Of a stretch of DNA of 14,872 nucleotides, positions 1 through 6,250 are shown in pieces. The notes under the pieces were generated by a model. That model worked only from the letters and a program-made list of their open reading frames with translations. It was not told the DNA's origin and did not search any database. The position numbers and the translations under genes are program-made. The DNA comes from Anaerolineae bacterium (GTDB taxonomy: Bacteria; Chloroflexota; Anaerolineae; B4-G1; SLSP01). Each line of letters begins with the position of its first letter. Within the stretch, counting starts at the first letter, position 1. The DNA lies in NCBI GenBank assembly GCA_021107605.1, contig JAIOSN010000164.1:1-14872 (forward strand), in the 5' to 3' direction.

Positions 1-2
1 GC

Positions 3-614
3 CCCACACCGACTTTGGTCCCTGACCAGCCCACGCCGACCTATGCACCCTATCTACTCCACACCGTTAAACGCGGCGACACGCTCTCCACAATTGCCGA
101 AAAATACAATGTCAGCATGGCTGATATTCGGTGGGCCAATGATATTCCCTCCGATTCCACCACGTTACAGGTAGAACAGCTACTGCAGATTCCACAGTAC
201 ACACCTACCCCAGAAGCTCAGCAACCGACTATGGTCGCCGGCACACCCGCCCAGCGAGCCGGCTACGCATCTCCTACCCTACTCTATCCACCTGCGGGGA
301 TGACTTTCACTGGCGCGCAGACACTGGTTATGTTACAATGGACCTCCACCGGGATCTTAGAGGAAGAAGAGTATTACCGAGTAGAGCTCATAACTCCCAC
401 CGGAGATAAATCAGCAAGCACTTATACTTACCTGCGCAGCACCGCGTGGCGGGTACCGGAAGAGCTCTTCCCTGCTCCAGAAATAGCCAATCGTACCTGC
501 TCTTGGCGCGTGGCAATTGTCCGCCGCAGCGGTCCGGTAGCTAAACTAGTCGATACAGTTATCAGCCCAGCTGCGGAAAAGCGTACTTTTTTCTGGAAAC
601 CAGCACACCAATAA
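3..614 (+). CDS. LysM-domain envelope protein, 5'-truncated
   Basis: The reading frame is open to the left edge (frame begins at base 3), so the N-terminus, and any signal peptide or membrane anchor, is missing. A TTG at 15 could be read as a start but has no Shine-Dalgarno and the Pro-Thr-rich sequence continues through it. Visible order: a proline/threonine linker (PTPT and PTPTY repeats), one LysM domain at about bases 57-194 (HTVKRGDTLSTIAEKYNVS, then a WANDI segment and a QLLQIP end), a second Pro-rich linker, and from about base 270 a beta-rich C-terminal region that opens LLYPPAGMTFTG and is rich in W/Y/V strands. LysM binds N-acetylglucosamine polymers, so a cell-wall or surface role is likely; the C-terminal region resembles an Ig/FN3-like sandwich only in general pattern. 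It is followed 35 bp later by a co-directional gene. LysM is certain; the overall function is not known. Confidence 0.85.
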   Translation, partial: PTPTLVPDQPTPTYAPYLLHTVKRGDTLSTIAEKYNVSMADIRWANDIPSDSTTLQVEQLLQIPQYTPTPEAQQPTMVAGTPAQRAGYASPTLLYPPAGMTFTGAQTLVMLQWTSTGILEEEEYYRVELITPTGDKSASTYTYLRSTAWRVPEELFPAPEIANRTCSWRVAIVRRSGPVAKLVDTVISPAAEKRTFFWKPAHQ

Positions 615-649
615 CCCTCATTTAGCACGGCAGACGAAGGAGAAGAAAT

Positions 650-1168
650 ATGCAAAACAGAAATCAAGCCCGGACTCCCGCAGAATTTTTCTCACAGAGC
701 TATCGGCTCTCCTGCACTTTTGACGCCCGTCACCATTCTTTGGGAGATTTGCTCTATGCTACCACCTCAGATTACTTGATGTTAGATAATGCCTACATTT
801 CTCCCATTGACCATCCATCCCATATCTCAGCCGACTATCCGCGTGTCGTCATTATCAAAGGAAGCCTTACCTTTGCGCTAACCACCTACAAAGATGATGC
901 GCTACGCCATGATCAAAAATATGGTGGGTACCTGGGTACCCAGCTAACTACAGTTTTCATCACCCTCCCGCACTTTGAAATCACCGGGGAGCTACGCATC
1001 CCTGGTCGTTTTGATCCTCGCATCTTGCTTAGTTCACAAACAGGAATGTTCATCACGTTACTTAACGTAACCGCTCGGTTAACCTCGAATCAAGAAATTA
1101 CTTATCACGGGGAAGCCGCCATAATTAATAAAAACCAGATCAGTTTCATGGGATTACCCGATCGCTAG
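650..1168 (+). CDS. conserved-looking hypothetical protein with internal duplication (172 aa)
   Basis: I do not recognise this family. The ATG has a strong Shine-Dalgarno (AAGGAG about 7 bases upstream). There is no signal peptide, no membrane segment and no obvious enzyme motif; the protein alternates hydrophobic residues in a way that suggests beta strands. Two halves look alike: residues 18-77 (YRLSCTFDARHHSLGDLL, then DYLMLDNAYIS, then VVIIKGSLTFA) and residues 109-167 (FEITGELRIPGRFDPRILL, then GMFITLLNVTAR, then GEAAIINKNQISFM). Each half reads strand - turn - 'DxLL/RILL' - strand 'LMLDNA/ITLLNV' - strand, as expected for two copies of a small barrel-like fold. It lies between the LysM gene (35 bp upstream) and the response regulator-ATPase gene (16 bp downstream), so the three probably form one transcript and act in one process, perhaps at the envelope. 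The duplication is judged by eye. Confidence 0.75.
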   Translation: MQNRNQARTPAEFFSQSYRLSCTFDARHHSLGDLLYATTSDYLMLDNAYISPIDHPSHISADYPRVVIIKGSLTFALTTYKDDALRHDQKYGGYLGTQLTTVFITLPHFEITGELRIPGRFDPRILLSSQTGMFITLLNVTARLTSNQEITYHGEAAIINKNQISFMGLPDR

Positions 1169-1184
1169 CGGGGGGAGATTACAA

Positions 1185-2267
1185 ATGACACACATTCTGA
1201 TAATTGATGATAACTATGAGATGCTAGAGATGCTCAAGACGATCTTGGGGCAGAGAGAAACATACCAAATATCGCTCTCTGCCAATGGAAAAGATGGTTT
1301 GGCTAAAGCGCTCAAGGAACACCCAGATCTGGCTATCGTGGATGTGATGATGCCAGAGATAAGCGGCTACGAAGTAGTGCGTCGCCTCCGCGCAGAATCA
1401 AGTACGGCCAATATGGGGATCATCATTTTAACCGCACGCGGACAGGCCGTGGATAAGGCCGCCGCCCTCAAAGCGGGCGCAGATCATTACATGTCAAAAC
1501 CAGTCAATGCGCAAGAGTTACTGGATATAGTTGACAAGATTCTCGCGGCGCCTCAATCGCAAAAAGAGTCCGCTCTCTATCCCGTTTTTAGCTTGCGTGG
1601 GGGGATTGGCGCCACCACTCTAGCTGTCAATCTCGCCTTGTTGCTCCAACATCTGAACGCCACCGCACTGGTTGATTTCTCACCCAACTCAGGACATTGC
1701 GCTTCGTACTTGGGTTTACATTCCAAGCAACACTGGGGTCAGTTGATCCAGGGAAACACCGATTCAACCATCGGCAGCTTAACCCTGAAACATCACTCGG
1801 GGTTACGATTGCTGGCCGCGCCACCAATCCCTATTCCCACAGAGCAACTCACCGAAGCAACGGTGGAACTGCTGCTCACTGTTTTACAAAAACACCTCCG
1901 TTTTGTGGTAGTAGATATGCCCCCCGTACTAAATGCCACCAGCATACTCCTACTAGAAAAAGCTACTAGGGTAATCCTGGTAAGTGGCTCCGACTCTCCC
2001 GGCCTCCAAACCACACTACGCACTTTGCAAGCATTGCAAAAATACCAAGATAAATTAATATTGGTGCTCAACAACGTTACTCCTGGCCACCAGTTGCCCC
2101 TATCAACAGTGCAACGTGTGCTCCACATACCAATCGCGGCACAAATTCCCTATTATGCCAAAGAGATTGACACTAAACAGGCCGGAGCTCCGGCCGTGCT
2201 CAGCCAACCAAAGTCACCAATAGTGATCAATTTGCAGCAGGTTATCCGCACCTTACTGCGTAAGTAG
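1185..2267 (+). CDS. response regulator receiver fused to CpaE/TadZ-MinD-like ATPase domain
   Basis: Residues 1-120 are a CheY-like receiver: acidic pair D8/D9, phospho-acceptor D53 in AIVDVMMP, T83 in ILTA and K105 in SKP, so phosphorylation is expected. Residues 131-355 are a ParA/MinD-superfamily domain of the CpaE/TadZ type: P-loop region FSLRGGIGATTLAVNLA (135-151), a second Asp in LVDFSP (D164), a Walker B-like FVVVDMPP (D244), and VILVSGSD/LILVLNN segments. The usual deviant Walker A KGGxGKT reads RGGIGATT, so both lysines (138 and 143 positions) are absent and ATP hydrolysis is doubtful; this is seen in some TadZ proteins, which act as polar localisation scaffolds for Tad/Flp pili. 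No pilus genes are visible here. ATG has a GGGGGAG Shine-Dalgarno 7 bases upstream. Last gene of the plus-strand unit starting with the LysM gene. Confidence 0.9.
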   Translation: MTHILIIDDNYEMLEMLKTILGQRETYQISLSANGKDGLAKALKEHPDLAIVDVMMPEISGYEVVRRLRAESSTANMGIIILTARGQAVDKAAALKAGADHYMSKPVNAQELLDIVDKILAAPQSQKESALYPVFSLRGGIGATTLAVNLALLLQHLNATALVDFSPNSGHCASYLGLHSKQHWGQLIQGNTDSTIGSLTLKHHSGLRLLAAPPIPIPTEQLTEATVELLLTVLQKHLRFVVVDMPPVLNATSILLLEKATRVILVSGSDSPGLQTTLRTLQALQKYQDKLILVLNNVTPGHQLPLSTVQRVLHIPIAAQIPYYAKEIDTKQAGAPAVLSQPKSPIVINLQQVIRTLLRK

Positions 2268-2273
2268 TTTAAT

Positions 2274-2328
2274 AGACCTCCGAAGTCTTGGGGGAACAGT
2301 TGACCGCGTTTGTAGACCTTTGAGGTCT
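2274..2328. repeat. pair of short palindromic repeats (AGACCTnnGAGGTCT type), 40-bp period
   Basis: Two 15-bp imperfect palindromes lie 40 bp apart: AGACCTCCGAAGTCT (2274-2288) and AGACCTTTGAGGTCT (2314-2328, perfect 6-bp arms). Similarity extends downstream of each (GGGGGAACAGTTG versus AAGGAGAAGTTGCC). They begin 7 bp after the stop codon of the receiver-ATPase gene. The layout is that of a dispersed intergenic repeat of the kind abundant in Chloroflexota genomes; that last point is from memory of such repeats and is not demonstrated here. They could fold as small hairpins in the 3' UTR. Confidence 0.6.
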
Positions 2329-2353
2329 AAGGAGAAGTTGCCGGCCAACACAA

Positions 2354-2388
2354 ATAAGCCTTCCGTTTCTAGTAAGCGGAAGGCTTAT
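2354..2388 (-). terminator. strong hairpin, probable terminator of the 54-codon minus-strand gene (maybe bidirectional)
   Basis: ATAAGCCTTCCG (2354-2365) pairs perfectly with CGGAAGGCTTAT (2377-2388), 12 bp, and the loop can extend the stem by three pairs to leave five bases. On the minus strand the stem is followed by TTTGTGTTGG, a modest T-rich tail; on the plus strand there is no T-run. It sits between the converging plus-strand LysM unit and the small minus-strand gene at 2472-2636. Confidence 0.55.
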
Positions 2389-2471
2389 CAATTGAATATC
2401 GTGACGTTGGCCTGGCTGGTTTCCTAACCGAGCCACAAACGGGCGCAGGTCAGACAAAAGATCATCCCACT

Positions 2472-2636
2472 CTAAAGACTGATACACCCCAAGACCACCA
2501 AGAAAAGCCCGCCTATTAACGCCACATCGAGAAAAAGTAAGACTGCGAGCACAAACCGTTGCCAGGGAAGCAGTCCCAGCCCGATGCCCAACCAGGTTGC
2601 CAAATCATCGCTCCTCTTCTCCCGCAGCTCCAACAT
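2472..2636 (-). CDS. small two-helix membrane protein (54 aa), unrecognised
   Basis: Reading the minus strand from ATG at 2636-2634 to TAG at 2474-2472 gives 54 residues: a charged N-terminus (MLELREKRSDDLATW), a first hydrophobic stretch about residues 14-24 (WLGIGLGLLPW), a short WQR turn, then a long hydrophobic stretch about residues 28-54 (FVLAVLLFLDVALIGGLFLV and on). This is the profile of a small inner-membrane protein with one or two helices and a cytoplasmic N-terminus. Support for a real gene: AAGGGG Shine-Dalgarno 8 bases before ATG, a promoter-like TTGAAC-16-TAAATA just upstream, and a hairpin downstream at 2354-2388. The next frame continues open past the stop (EWDDLLSDLRPFVARL), so a frameshifted longer gene cannot be excluded. 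No family recognised. Confidence 0.6.
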   Translation of the reverse strand: MLELREKRSDDLATWLGIGLGLLPWQRFVLAVLLFLDVALIGGLFLVVLGCISL

Positions 2637-2656
2637 CTATAACACCCCTTGAAATA

Positions 2657-2684
2657 TATTTAGGTGCATTTCATTGCGGTTCAA
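2657..2684 (-). promoter_or_regulatory. putative sigma-70 promoter for the 54-aa membrane protein gene
   Basis: On the minus strand TTGAAC (2684-2679) is separated by 16 bases from TAAATA (2662-2657). Transcription would begin near 2650, leaving a leader of roughly 14 bases that just contains the AAGGGG Shine-Dalgarno. Match by eye only. Confidence 0.4.
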
Positions 2685-2780
2685 TTTCTGGTAGCGTGTT
2701 CCGTTTGGAGAAGCTTTACGCAATACGCACCATACGCCAACCATTGGAAACGCACCCCTTACATTTTTACCTAACTTGAA

Positions 2781-3410
2781 ATGAGCATACCTCGACCAAC
2801 AGAAAAAGTCAATATGCCCTCACAATTACCACGTGAGTTCTATGCTCGGGCCACCCTCACTGTGGCGAAAGAACTGCTCAACAAACAGCTGGTGCGGCTC
2901 CTGCACGGCGAACGGCTCGCGGGGCGCATCGTGGAGGTTGAAGCATATATCGGTGCCGGAGATCAAGCTTCTCACGCGCATTGCGGCAAAACAAAGCGCA
3001 ATGCGGCCATGTTCGGGCCGCCGGGTCATGCTTACGTTTATCTGATCTACGGCATCCACCACTGCCTGAATTTTGTCACCGCCACGGAAGGCTACCCAGC
3101 CGCCGTCCTCATCCGCGCCCTAGAACCGATCACCGGGCTGACCACCCAATGGCGCTTGCGCGGCCCCAAACGTTCCCCACAGGAGCTGACCAACGGGCCA
3201 GGCAAACTCTGCCAAGCATTGGCAATTGACCGCCGGTTCGATCAAGCCGACCTTTGCGTTCCGCAAAGCACTCTCTGGGTTGAAGACGCTGACGTTATCC
3301 ACGCTTCCCGGCTGGTCGCCACTCCGCGCATCGGCGTGACGGGCGATGCGCGAGCGCGTAACGTGCTCTGGCGTTTTTTCATCCGGGACAATACCTGGGT
3401 GAGCAGATAA
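2781..3410 (+). CDS. mpg: 3-methyladenine DNA glycosylase, AAG/Mpg family
   Basis: Monofunctional DNA glycosylase of the eukaryotic-type AAG family, which flips out and removes alkylated or deaminated purines (3-methyladenine, 7-methylguanine, hypoxanthine) as the first step of base excision repair. Visible family signatures, numbered from the ATG at 2781: LPREFYARATLTVAKELL near the N-terminus, the catalytic segment RIVEVEAYIG with E54 and Y56 equivalent to the general-base Glu and neighbouring Tyr of human AAG, the SHAHCGKTKRNAAMFGPPG loop, YVYLIYGIHHCLN with the Tyr/His set that lines the base pocket, LIRALEP, and the LTNGPGKLCQAL stretch. Length is normal. The start is uncertain: homologues usually begin close to the LPR motif, so the ATG at 2814 is as good as that at 2781, and neither has a clear Shine-Dalgarno. 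The gene stands alone between minus-strand genes. Confidence 0.93.
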   Translation: MSIPRPTEKVNMPSQLPREFYARATLTVAKELLNKQLVRLLHGERLAGRIVEVEAYIGAGDQASHAHCGKTKRNAAMFGPPGHAYVYLIYGIHHCLNFVTATEGYPAAVLIRALEPITGLTTQWRLRGPKRSPQELTNGPGKLCQALAIDRRFDQADLCVPQSTLWVEDADVIHASRLVATPRIGVTGDARARNVLWRFFIRDNTWVSR

Positions 3411-3431
3411 ATCAACATAGATACTTGCACC

Positions 3432-3466
3432 AAAAAAACGGGGCAGGAGACATCTCCCACCCCGTT
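3432..3466 (-). terminator. intrinsic terminator after the COG2403 GTPase gene
   Basis: AACGGGG (3437-3443) pairs with CCCCGTT (3460-3466), a 2x2 internal loop follows, then GGAG (3446-3449) pairs with CTCC (3454-3457) around an ACAT loop. On the minus strand the stem runs straight into seven Ts (A-run 3432-3438), 23 bp past the GTPase stop. It lies between two converging genes; on the plus strand it lacks a T-run. Confidence 0.85.
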
Positions 3467-3488
3467 CGCGTTTCAAAACGTGTCGCGC

Positions 3489-4805
3489 TTAAGCGAAGCG
3501 TTCCGCCAAAATATCTTCCACCGTAGGCCTACCAATTACCTGTAATTCATACCGCACGCGCTGCATAGGATGCTTGATTTTCAAGATGCGCGTGAGATCA
3601 ATGGGCGTGCCGATTATCACCAAGTCACAAGGCGTATTGTTGATGGTCTCCTCTAGCGCCTTTATCTGCTCTGCCCCGTAACCCATCGCGGGCAAAACCG
3701 TACCGGTACCCGGATATTTCTTGTAAGTATCCACAATCGAACCCACCGCGTAGGGACGCGGGTCGATAATCTCGGCCGCGCCAAAACGTTGCGCGGCCAC
3801 GTAGCCGGCCCCGTAGGTCATGCCACCATGCGTCAATGTGGGCCCGTCCTCGATTACCAAGACACGCTTGCCACGAATCTCCTCCGGGTGATCCACGAAG
3901 AGCGGGGAAGCCGCCTCGATTACCGTCGCCTCGACATTTACCTCCTTCAGACTCTGGTAAATTTCGCGCACGCCAGCGTAATCAGCAGTATCCATCTTGT
4001 TGATCACAATCACGTCCGCCGCCCGGAAGTTGGCCTCGCCAGGATAATAGGAAAGCTCATGCCCAGCGCGGTGCGGGTCGGCCACTACGATCCAGAGATC
4101 CGGGATGTAGAAGGGTAAATCATTGTTCCCCCCATCCCAGACGATCACATCGGCCTCTTTCTCCGCTGCGCGCAAAATCAGTTCGTAATCCACACCGGCA
4201 TAGACAACCACCCCTCGATCAATGTGCGGCTCGTATTCCTCGCGCTCCTCGATAGTGCATTCATGCTTATCCAAGTCGGAGTAATCCGCGAAACGCTGTA
4301 CAGCCTGCTTGGCCAGATCACCATAAGGCATAGGATGCCGAATAGCAACTACGCGCTTGCCCATCTGTTGCAACAGATCACAGACGCGCCGCGTAGTTTG
4401 GGATTTACCAGAACCAGTGCGCACAGCGCAGACGGCCACCAGCGGCTTACTGCTCTTGAGCATAGTGGCGTTCCCACCCATCATGCGGAAATCGGCGCCC
4501 GCTGCGTTGACCAATGAAGCCTTGTGCATCACGTATTCATGCGGCACATCTGAGTAGGAAAAGATCACCTGATCAATTTTCTCTGCGGTAATCAGCTCAA
4601 CGAGCTTTTCTTCGGAATAGATAGGAATGCCCGCTGGATAAAGTTCGCCCGCCAACTCCGGAGGATACCTGCGTCCCTCGATGTTAGGAATTTGTGTCGC
4701 GGTAAAGGCCACTACTTCGTAGCTCTCGTTATTACGGAAGTAGCTGTTAAAGTTGTGAAAATCACGTCCGGCCGCGCCCATAATTAAAACCCGAATTTTT
4801 CCCAT
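3489..4805 (-). CDS. predicted GTPase, cyclic 2,3-diphosphoglycerate synthetase family (COG2403)
   Basis: The 438-residue protein has the layout of the COG2403 family: an N-terminal Rossmann-like domain (RVLIMGAAGRDFHNFN, residues 5-20), then a P-loop NTPase with Walker A AVRTGSGKS (127-135), a WDGGNND segment (223-229) in the G3 position and NKMD (269-272), the guanine-specificity motif, and a C-terminal VIIGTPIDL segment. The characterised archaeal member makes cyclic 2,3-diphosphoglycerate, a thermoprotectant; bacterial members are mostly annotated as GTPases with no proven substrate, and no sign here (such as a 2-phosphoglycerate kinase neighbour) supports the archaeal reaction. The start has AAGGAG 8-9 bases upstream. 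It is a monocistronic unit: possible promoter upstream at 4842-4869 and strong terminator at 3432-3466. The family call is firm, the reaction is open. Confidence 0.88.
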   Translation of the reverse strand: MGKIRVLIMGAAGRDFHNFNSYFRNNESYEVVAFTATQIPNIEGRRYPPELAGELYPAGIPIYSEEKLVELITAEKIDQVIFSYSDVPHEYVMHKASLVNAAGADFRMMGGNATMLKSSKPLVAVCAVRTGSGKSQTTRRVCDLLQQMGKRVVAIRHPMPYGDLAKQAVQRFADYSDLDKHECTIEEREEYEPHIDRGVVVYAGVDYELILRAAEKEADVIVWDGGNNDLPFYIPDLWIVVADPHRAGHELSYYPGEANFRAADVIVINKMDTADYAGVREIYQSLKEVNVEATVIEAASPLFVDHPEEIRGKRVLVIEDGPTLTHGGMTYGAGYVAAQRFGAAEIIDPRPYAVGSIVDTYKKYPGTGTVLPAMGYGAEQIKALEETINNTPCDLVIIGTPIDLTRILKIKHPMQRVRYELQVIGRPTVEDILAERFA

Positions 4806-4841
4806 AGCTTAGCTCCTTTTGAAATATATCACTAACAGTAA

Positions 4842-4869
4842 CTAATAAGACTGCTCATGTTGTACTCAA
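4842..4869 (-). promoter_or_regulatory. putative sigma-70 promoter for the COG2403 gene
   Basis: Minus-strand TTGAGT (4869-4864), 16-base spacer, TATTAG (4847-4842), giving a leader of about 30 bases. An interrupted inverted repeat CTGCT-CAT-GTTG-TACT-CAAC-AGCAG (4851-4875) overlaps the -35 hexamer and could be an operator. Both are seen by eye. Confidence 0.35.
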
Positions 4870-4931
4870 CAGCAGAGACCATTCACTACTCTATCTGATT
4901 CCCACCATCCTCGCAAGTGAAATTCCGAAAC

Positions 4932-4965
4932 AAAAACGACGCCAATCCTCACTTCGGAAGGCGCC
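4932..4965 (-). terminator. intrinsic terminator of the rpmF-asp23-nusB unit
   Basis: Minus strand GGCGCC (4965-4960) pairs with GGCGTC (4943-4938, one G-T pair), with an inner TCC/GGA extension after a small internal loop, followed by GTTTTTG (T-run at 4936-4932). It lies about 35 bp past the nusB stop. Confidence 0.65.
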
Positions 4966-4999
4966 ACAAGCTCTCGGCACTTAATTGAAAAACGATTTA

Positions 5000-5461
5000 T
5001 CAGTTCTTCTCGTTCAACTCCGTTTGCCCAGACTCCAGGATAACCTGCCTAATCTCATCGCTTTGCGAAAGTAATGCACCTAAAACTCCATTGATAAAAC
5101 GTGGCGCACTATCTCCCCCAAAAGTCTTGGCCAATTCTATTGACTCGTTGATAGCCACTTTGTAAGGCACCCCGCCCACAGCAAACTCGTACAGAGCCAT
5201 CCGCAAGAGATTGCGATCAACCACCGCGACCTGCGCTAAAGGCCATTGGGAAGCATGTTGCTGGATATAGTGATCCAAAATACCACTACATCCCAGCACA
5301 CCCACTACCAGCTCCTGGCAATACTCATGCACCAGGGGGACTGCTTCGGTATCCCGTTCAAAACCACGTTGTAAGACCACTCCTACCGGATGCGTAGTCA
5401 CATCAACTTCGTAAAGAACCTGTAATGCCAGCTCCCGAGCAAGACGTCGCCCCCCTTTCAT
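5000..5461 (-). CDS. nusB: transcription antitermination factor NusB
   Basis: NusB binds boxA RNA together with ribosomal protein S10 (NusE) and promotes antitermination of rRNA transcription. The 153-residue length is typical. The N-terminal arginine-rich helix RRLARELALQVLYEVD (5-20) is the RNA-binding signature. The core and C-terminal signatures VDRNLLRMALYEF, VPYKVAINESIELAKTFGGDSAPRFINGVLGAL are unmistakable. A weak GGGAG lies about 13 bases before the ATG, so translation may partly depend on coupling to the Asp23-like gene that ends 21 bp upstream. Last gene of the rpmF unit. Confidence 0.96.
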   Translation of the reverse strand: MKGGRRLARELALQVLYEVDVTTHPVGVVLQRGFERDTEAVPLVHEYCQELVVGVLGCSGILDHYIQQHASQWPLAQVAVVDRNLLRMALYEFAVGGVPYKVAINESIELAKTFGGDSAPRFINGVLGALLSQSDEIRQVILESGQTELNEKN

Positions 5462-5482
5462 TTCAAAAAACTGGCTCCCATC

Positions 5483-5842
5483 TTACGCCGTCTCTCTCTC
5501 TTCTGCTTGCGCAAAAATCACGTCCTCAATGTAAACGTTGACTGTCTCAACCGGCATCTCTATCATTTTTTGAATGGCTTGGGTAACATCTCTCTGGATA
5601 GTCTGTCCCAATTTAAGCAAGCTGATTTCAGGAGCAGCTAGAACATGCAATTCGACAGAGACTCGCCCTTCATTTACAGATACTTCCACAGGTTTATGAC
5701 TCAGCCCTAAAAAACGCTTCCCTTCAACCTGCTGGAAGATTTGCACCACTCCGGCAACTTTTTGAGCTGTCAGACGAGCAATAGTCTCCAATACCTCCGG
5801 CTCTACGGTGATTTTACCAGGAACCGCTTCATTTATGCCCAT
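5483..5842 (-). CDS. Asp23/Gls24 family protein (YqhY-like), first paralogue
   Basis: Small alpha/beta protein of the Asp23/Gls24 (DUF322) family, 119 residues, the usual length. Visible signatures: GKITVEPEVLETIARLTAQKVAGVV near the N-terminus, VEVSVNEGRVSVELHVLAAP in the middle strand pair, and the C-terminal VETVNVYIEDVIF. Members have been linked to cell-envelope stress and, for YqhY, to fatty-acid synthesis control; the molecular role is not settled. The neighbour nusB matches the yqhY-nusB linkage of Bacillus. The start has AGAGGAG 8 bases upstream. A second, diverged paralogue sits before fakA at 13378-13734. Confidence 0.9.
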   Translation of the reverse strand: MGINEAVPGKITVEPEVLETIARLTAQKVAGVVQIFQQVEGKRFLGLSHKPVEVSVNEGRVSVELHVLAAPEISLLKLGQTIQRDVTQAIQKMIEMPVETVNVYIEDVIFAQAEERETA

Positions 5843-5889
5843 CTAGATAACTCCTCTGACCTCTACCGATACCCACTCAGTACTGGCGT

Positions 5890-6081
5890 TTATTCTTCTT
5901 TCGCTGTTAAGACCTGCCGGCCACGATAAGTCCCACAGTTGCGACAGACGTGATAAGGACGAATCATTTCCCCGCATTCAGGGCAAGCGATTAAATGCGG
6001 CAAGGAAGGCGCTGCCCAGGTTTGCGCACGTCGATTCTTACGACGGCGGCTGGTAATACGATGCTTTGGTACTGCTCCCAT
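5890..6081 (-). CDS. rpmF: 50S ribosomal protein L32 (bL32), zinc-binding form
   Basis: The 63-residue protein begins MGAVPKHRITSRRRKNRRAQ, the conserved bL32 N-terminus, and has CPECG (C33, C36) and CRNCG (C46, C49), a CxxC-9-CxxC zinc site. The frame is open further upstream, but the ATG at 6081 has a strong AAGGAG 8 bases before it and gives the family's normal start. First gene of the rpmF - asp23-like - nusB unit, about 55 bases after a near-consensus promoter. The YceD/DUF177 gene that commonly precedes rpmF is absent. Confidence 0.96.
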   Translation of the reverse strand: MGAVPKHRITSRRRKNRRAQTWAAPSLPHLIACPECGEMIRPYHVCRNCGTYRGRQVLTAKEE

Positions 6082-6141
6082 CTCTTTTACTCCTTCACTA
6101 TTTGTTTTATCTCTCGTTGCATGTAAACGCAACCAGCAGAT

Positions 6142-6169
6142 ATTATACGTCCAAGAGTACTTCTGTCAA
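6142..6169 (-). promoter_or_regulatory. consensus sigma-70 promoter of the rpmF unit
   Basis: Minus strand TTGACA (6169-6164), 16-base spacer, TATAAT (6147-6142): both hexamers match the consensus exactly. Transcription would start near 6135, giving a leader of about 54 bases to the rpmF ATG. This is the best promoter in the window, as expected for a ribosomal protein gene. Confidence 0.8.
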
Positions 6170-6250
6170 CTTAGCAACCGGGACTTTCAGCTCCCTTTTC
6201 CTTGTGCCCTAGCCCACACCTTGAGCTGTCTGGCTTTTGCCACTACGCCT

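Noticed and set aside
2274..2388. CRISPR array or integration site
   Set aside because: Only two short palindromes with non-uniform flanks and no cas, integrase or tRNA sequence nearby.
2269..2487. 72-codon minus-strand ORF
   Set aside because: It runs through the terminator hairpin and both palindromic repeats, so at least its second half is not coding; only its first part is mentioned as a possible frameshifted continuation.
2597..2779. 60-codon plus-strand ORF just before mpg
   Set aside because: No Shine-Dalgarno, low-complexity composition, and it overlaps the better supported minus-strand small gene and its promoter.
6187..6243. 18-residue basic peptide ORF on the minus strand between the coiled-coil gene and rpmF (GTG start)
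   Set aside because: Short, basic and in protein-like codons, but the start lacks a convincing Shine-Dalgarno and no family is recognised.
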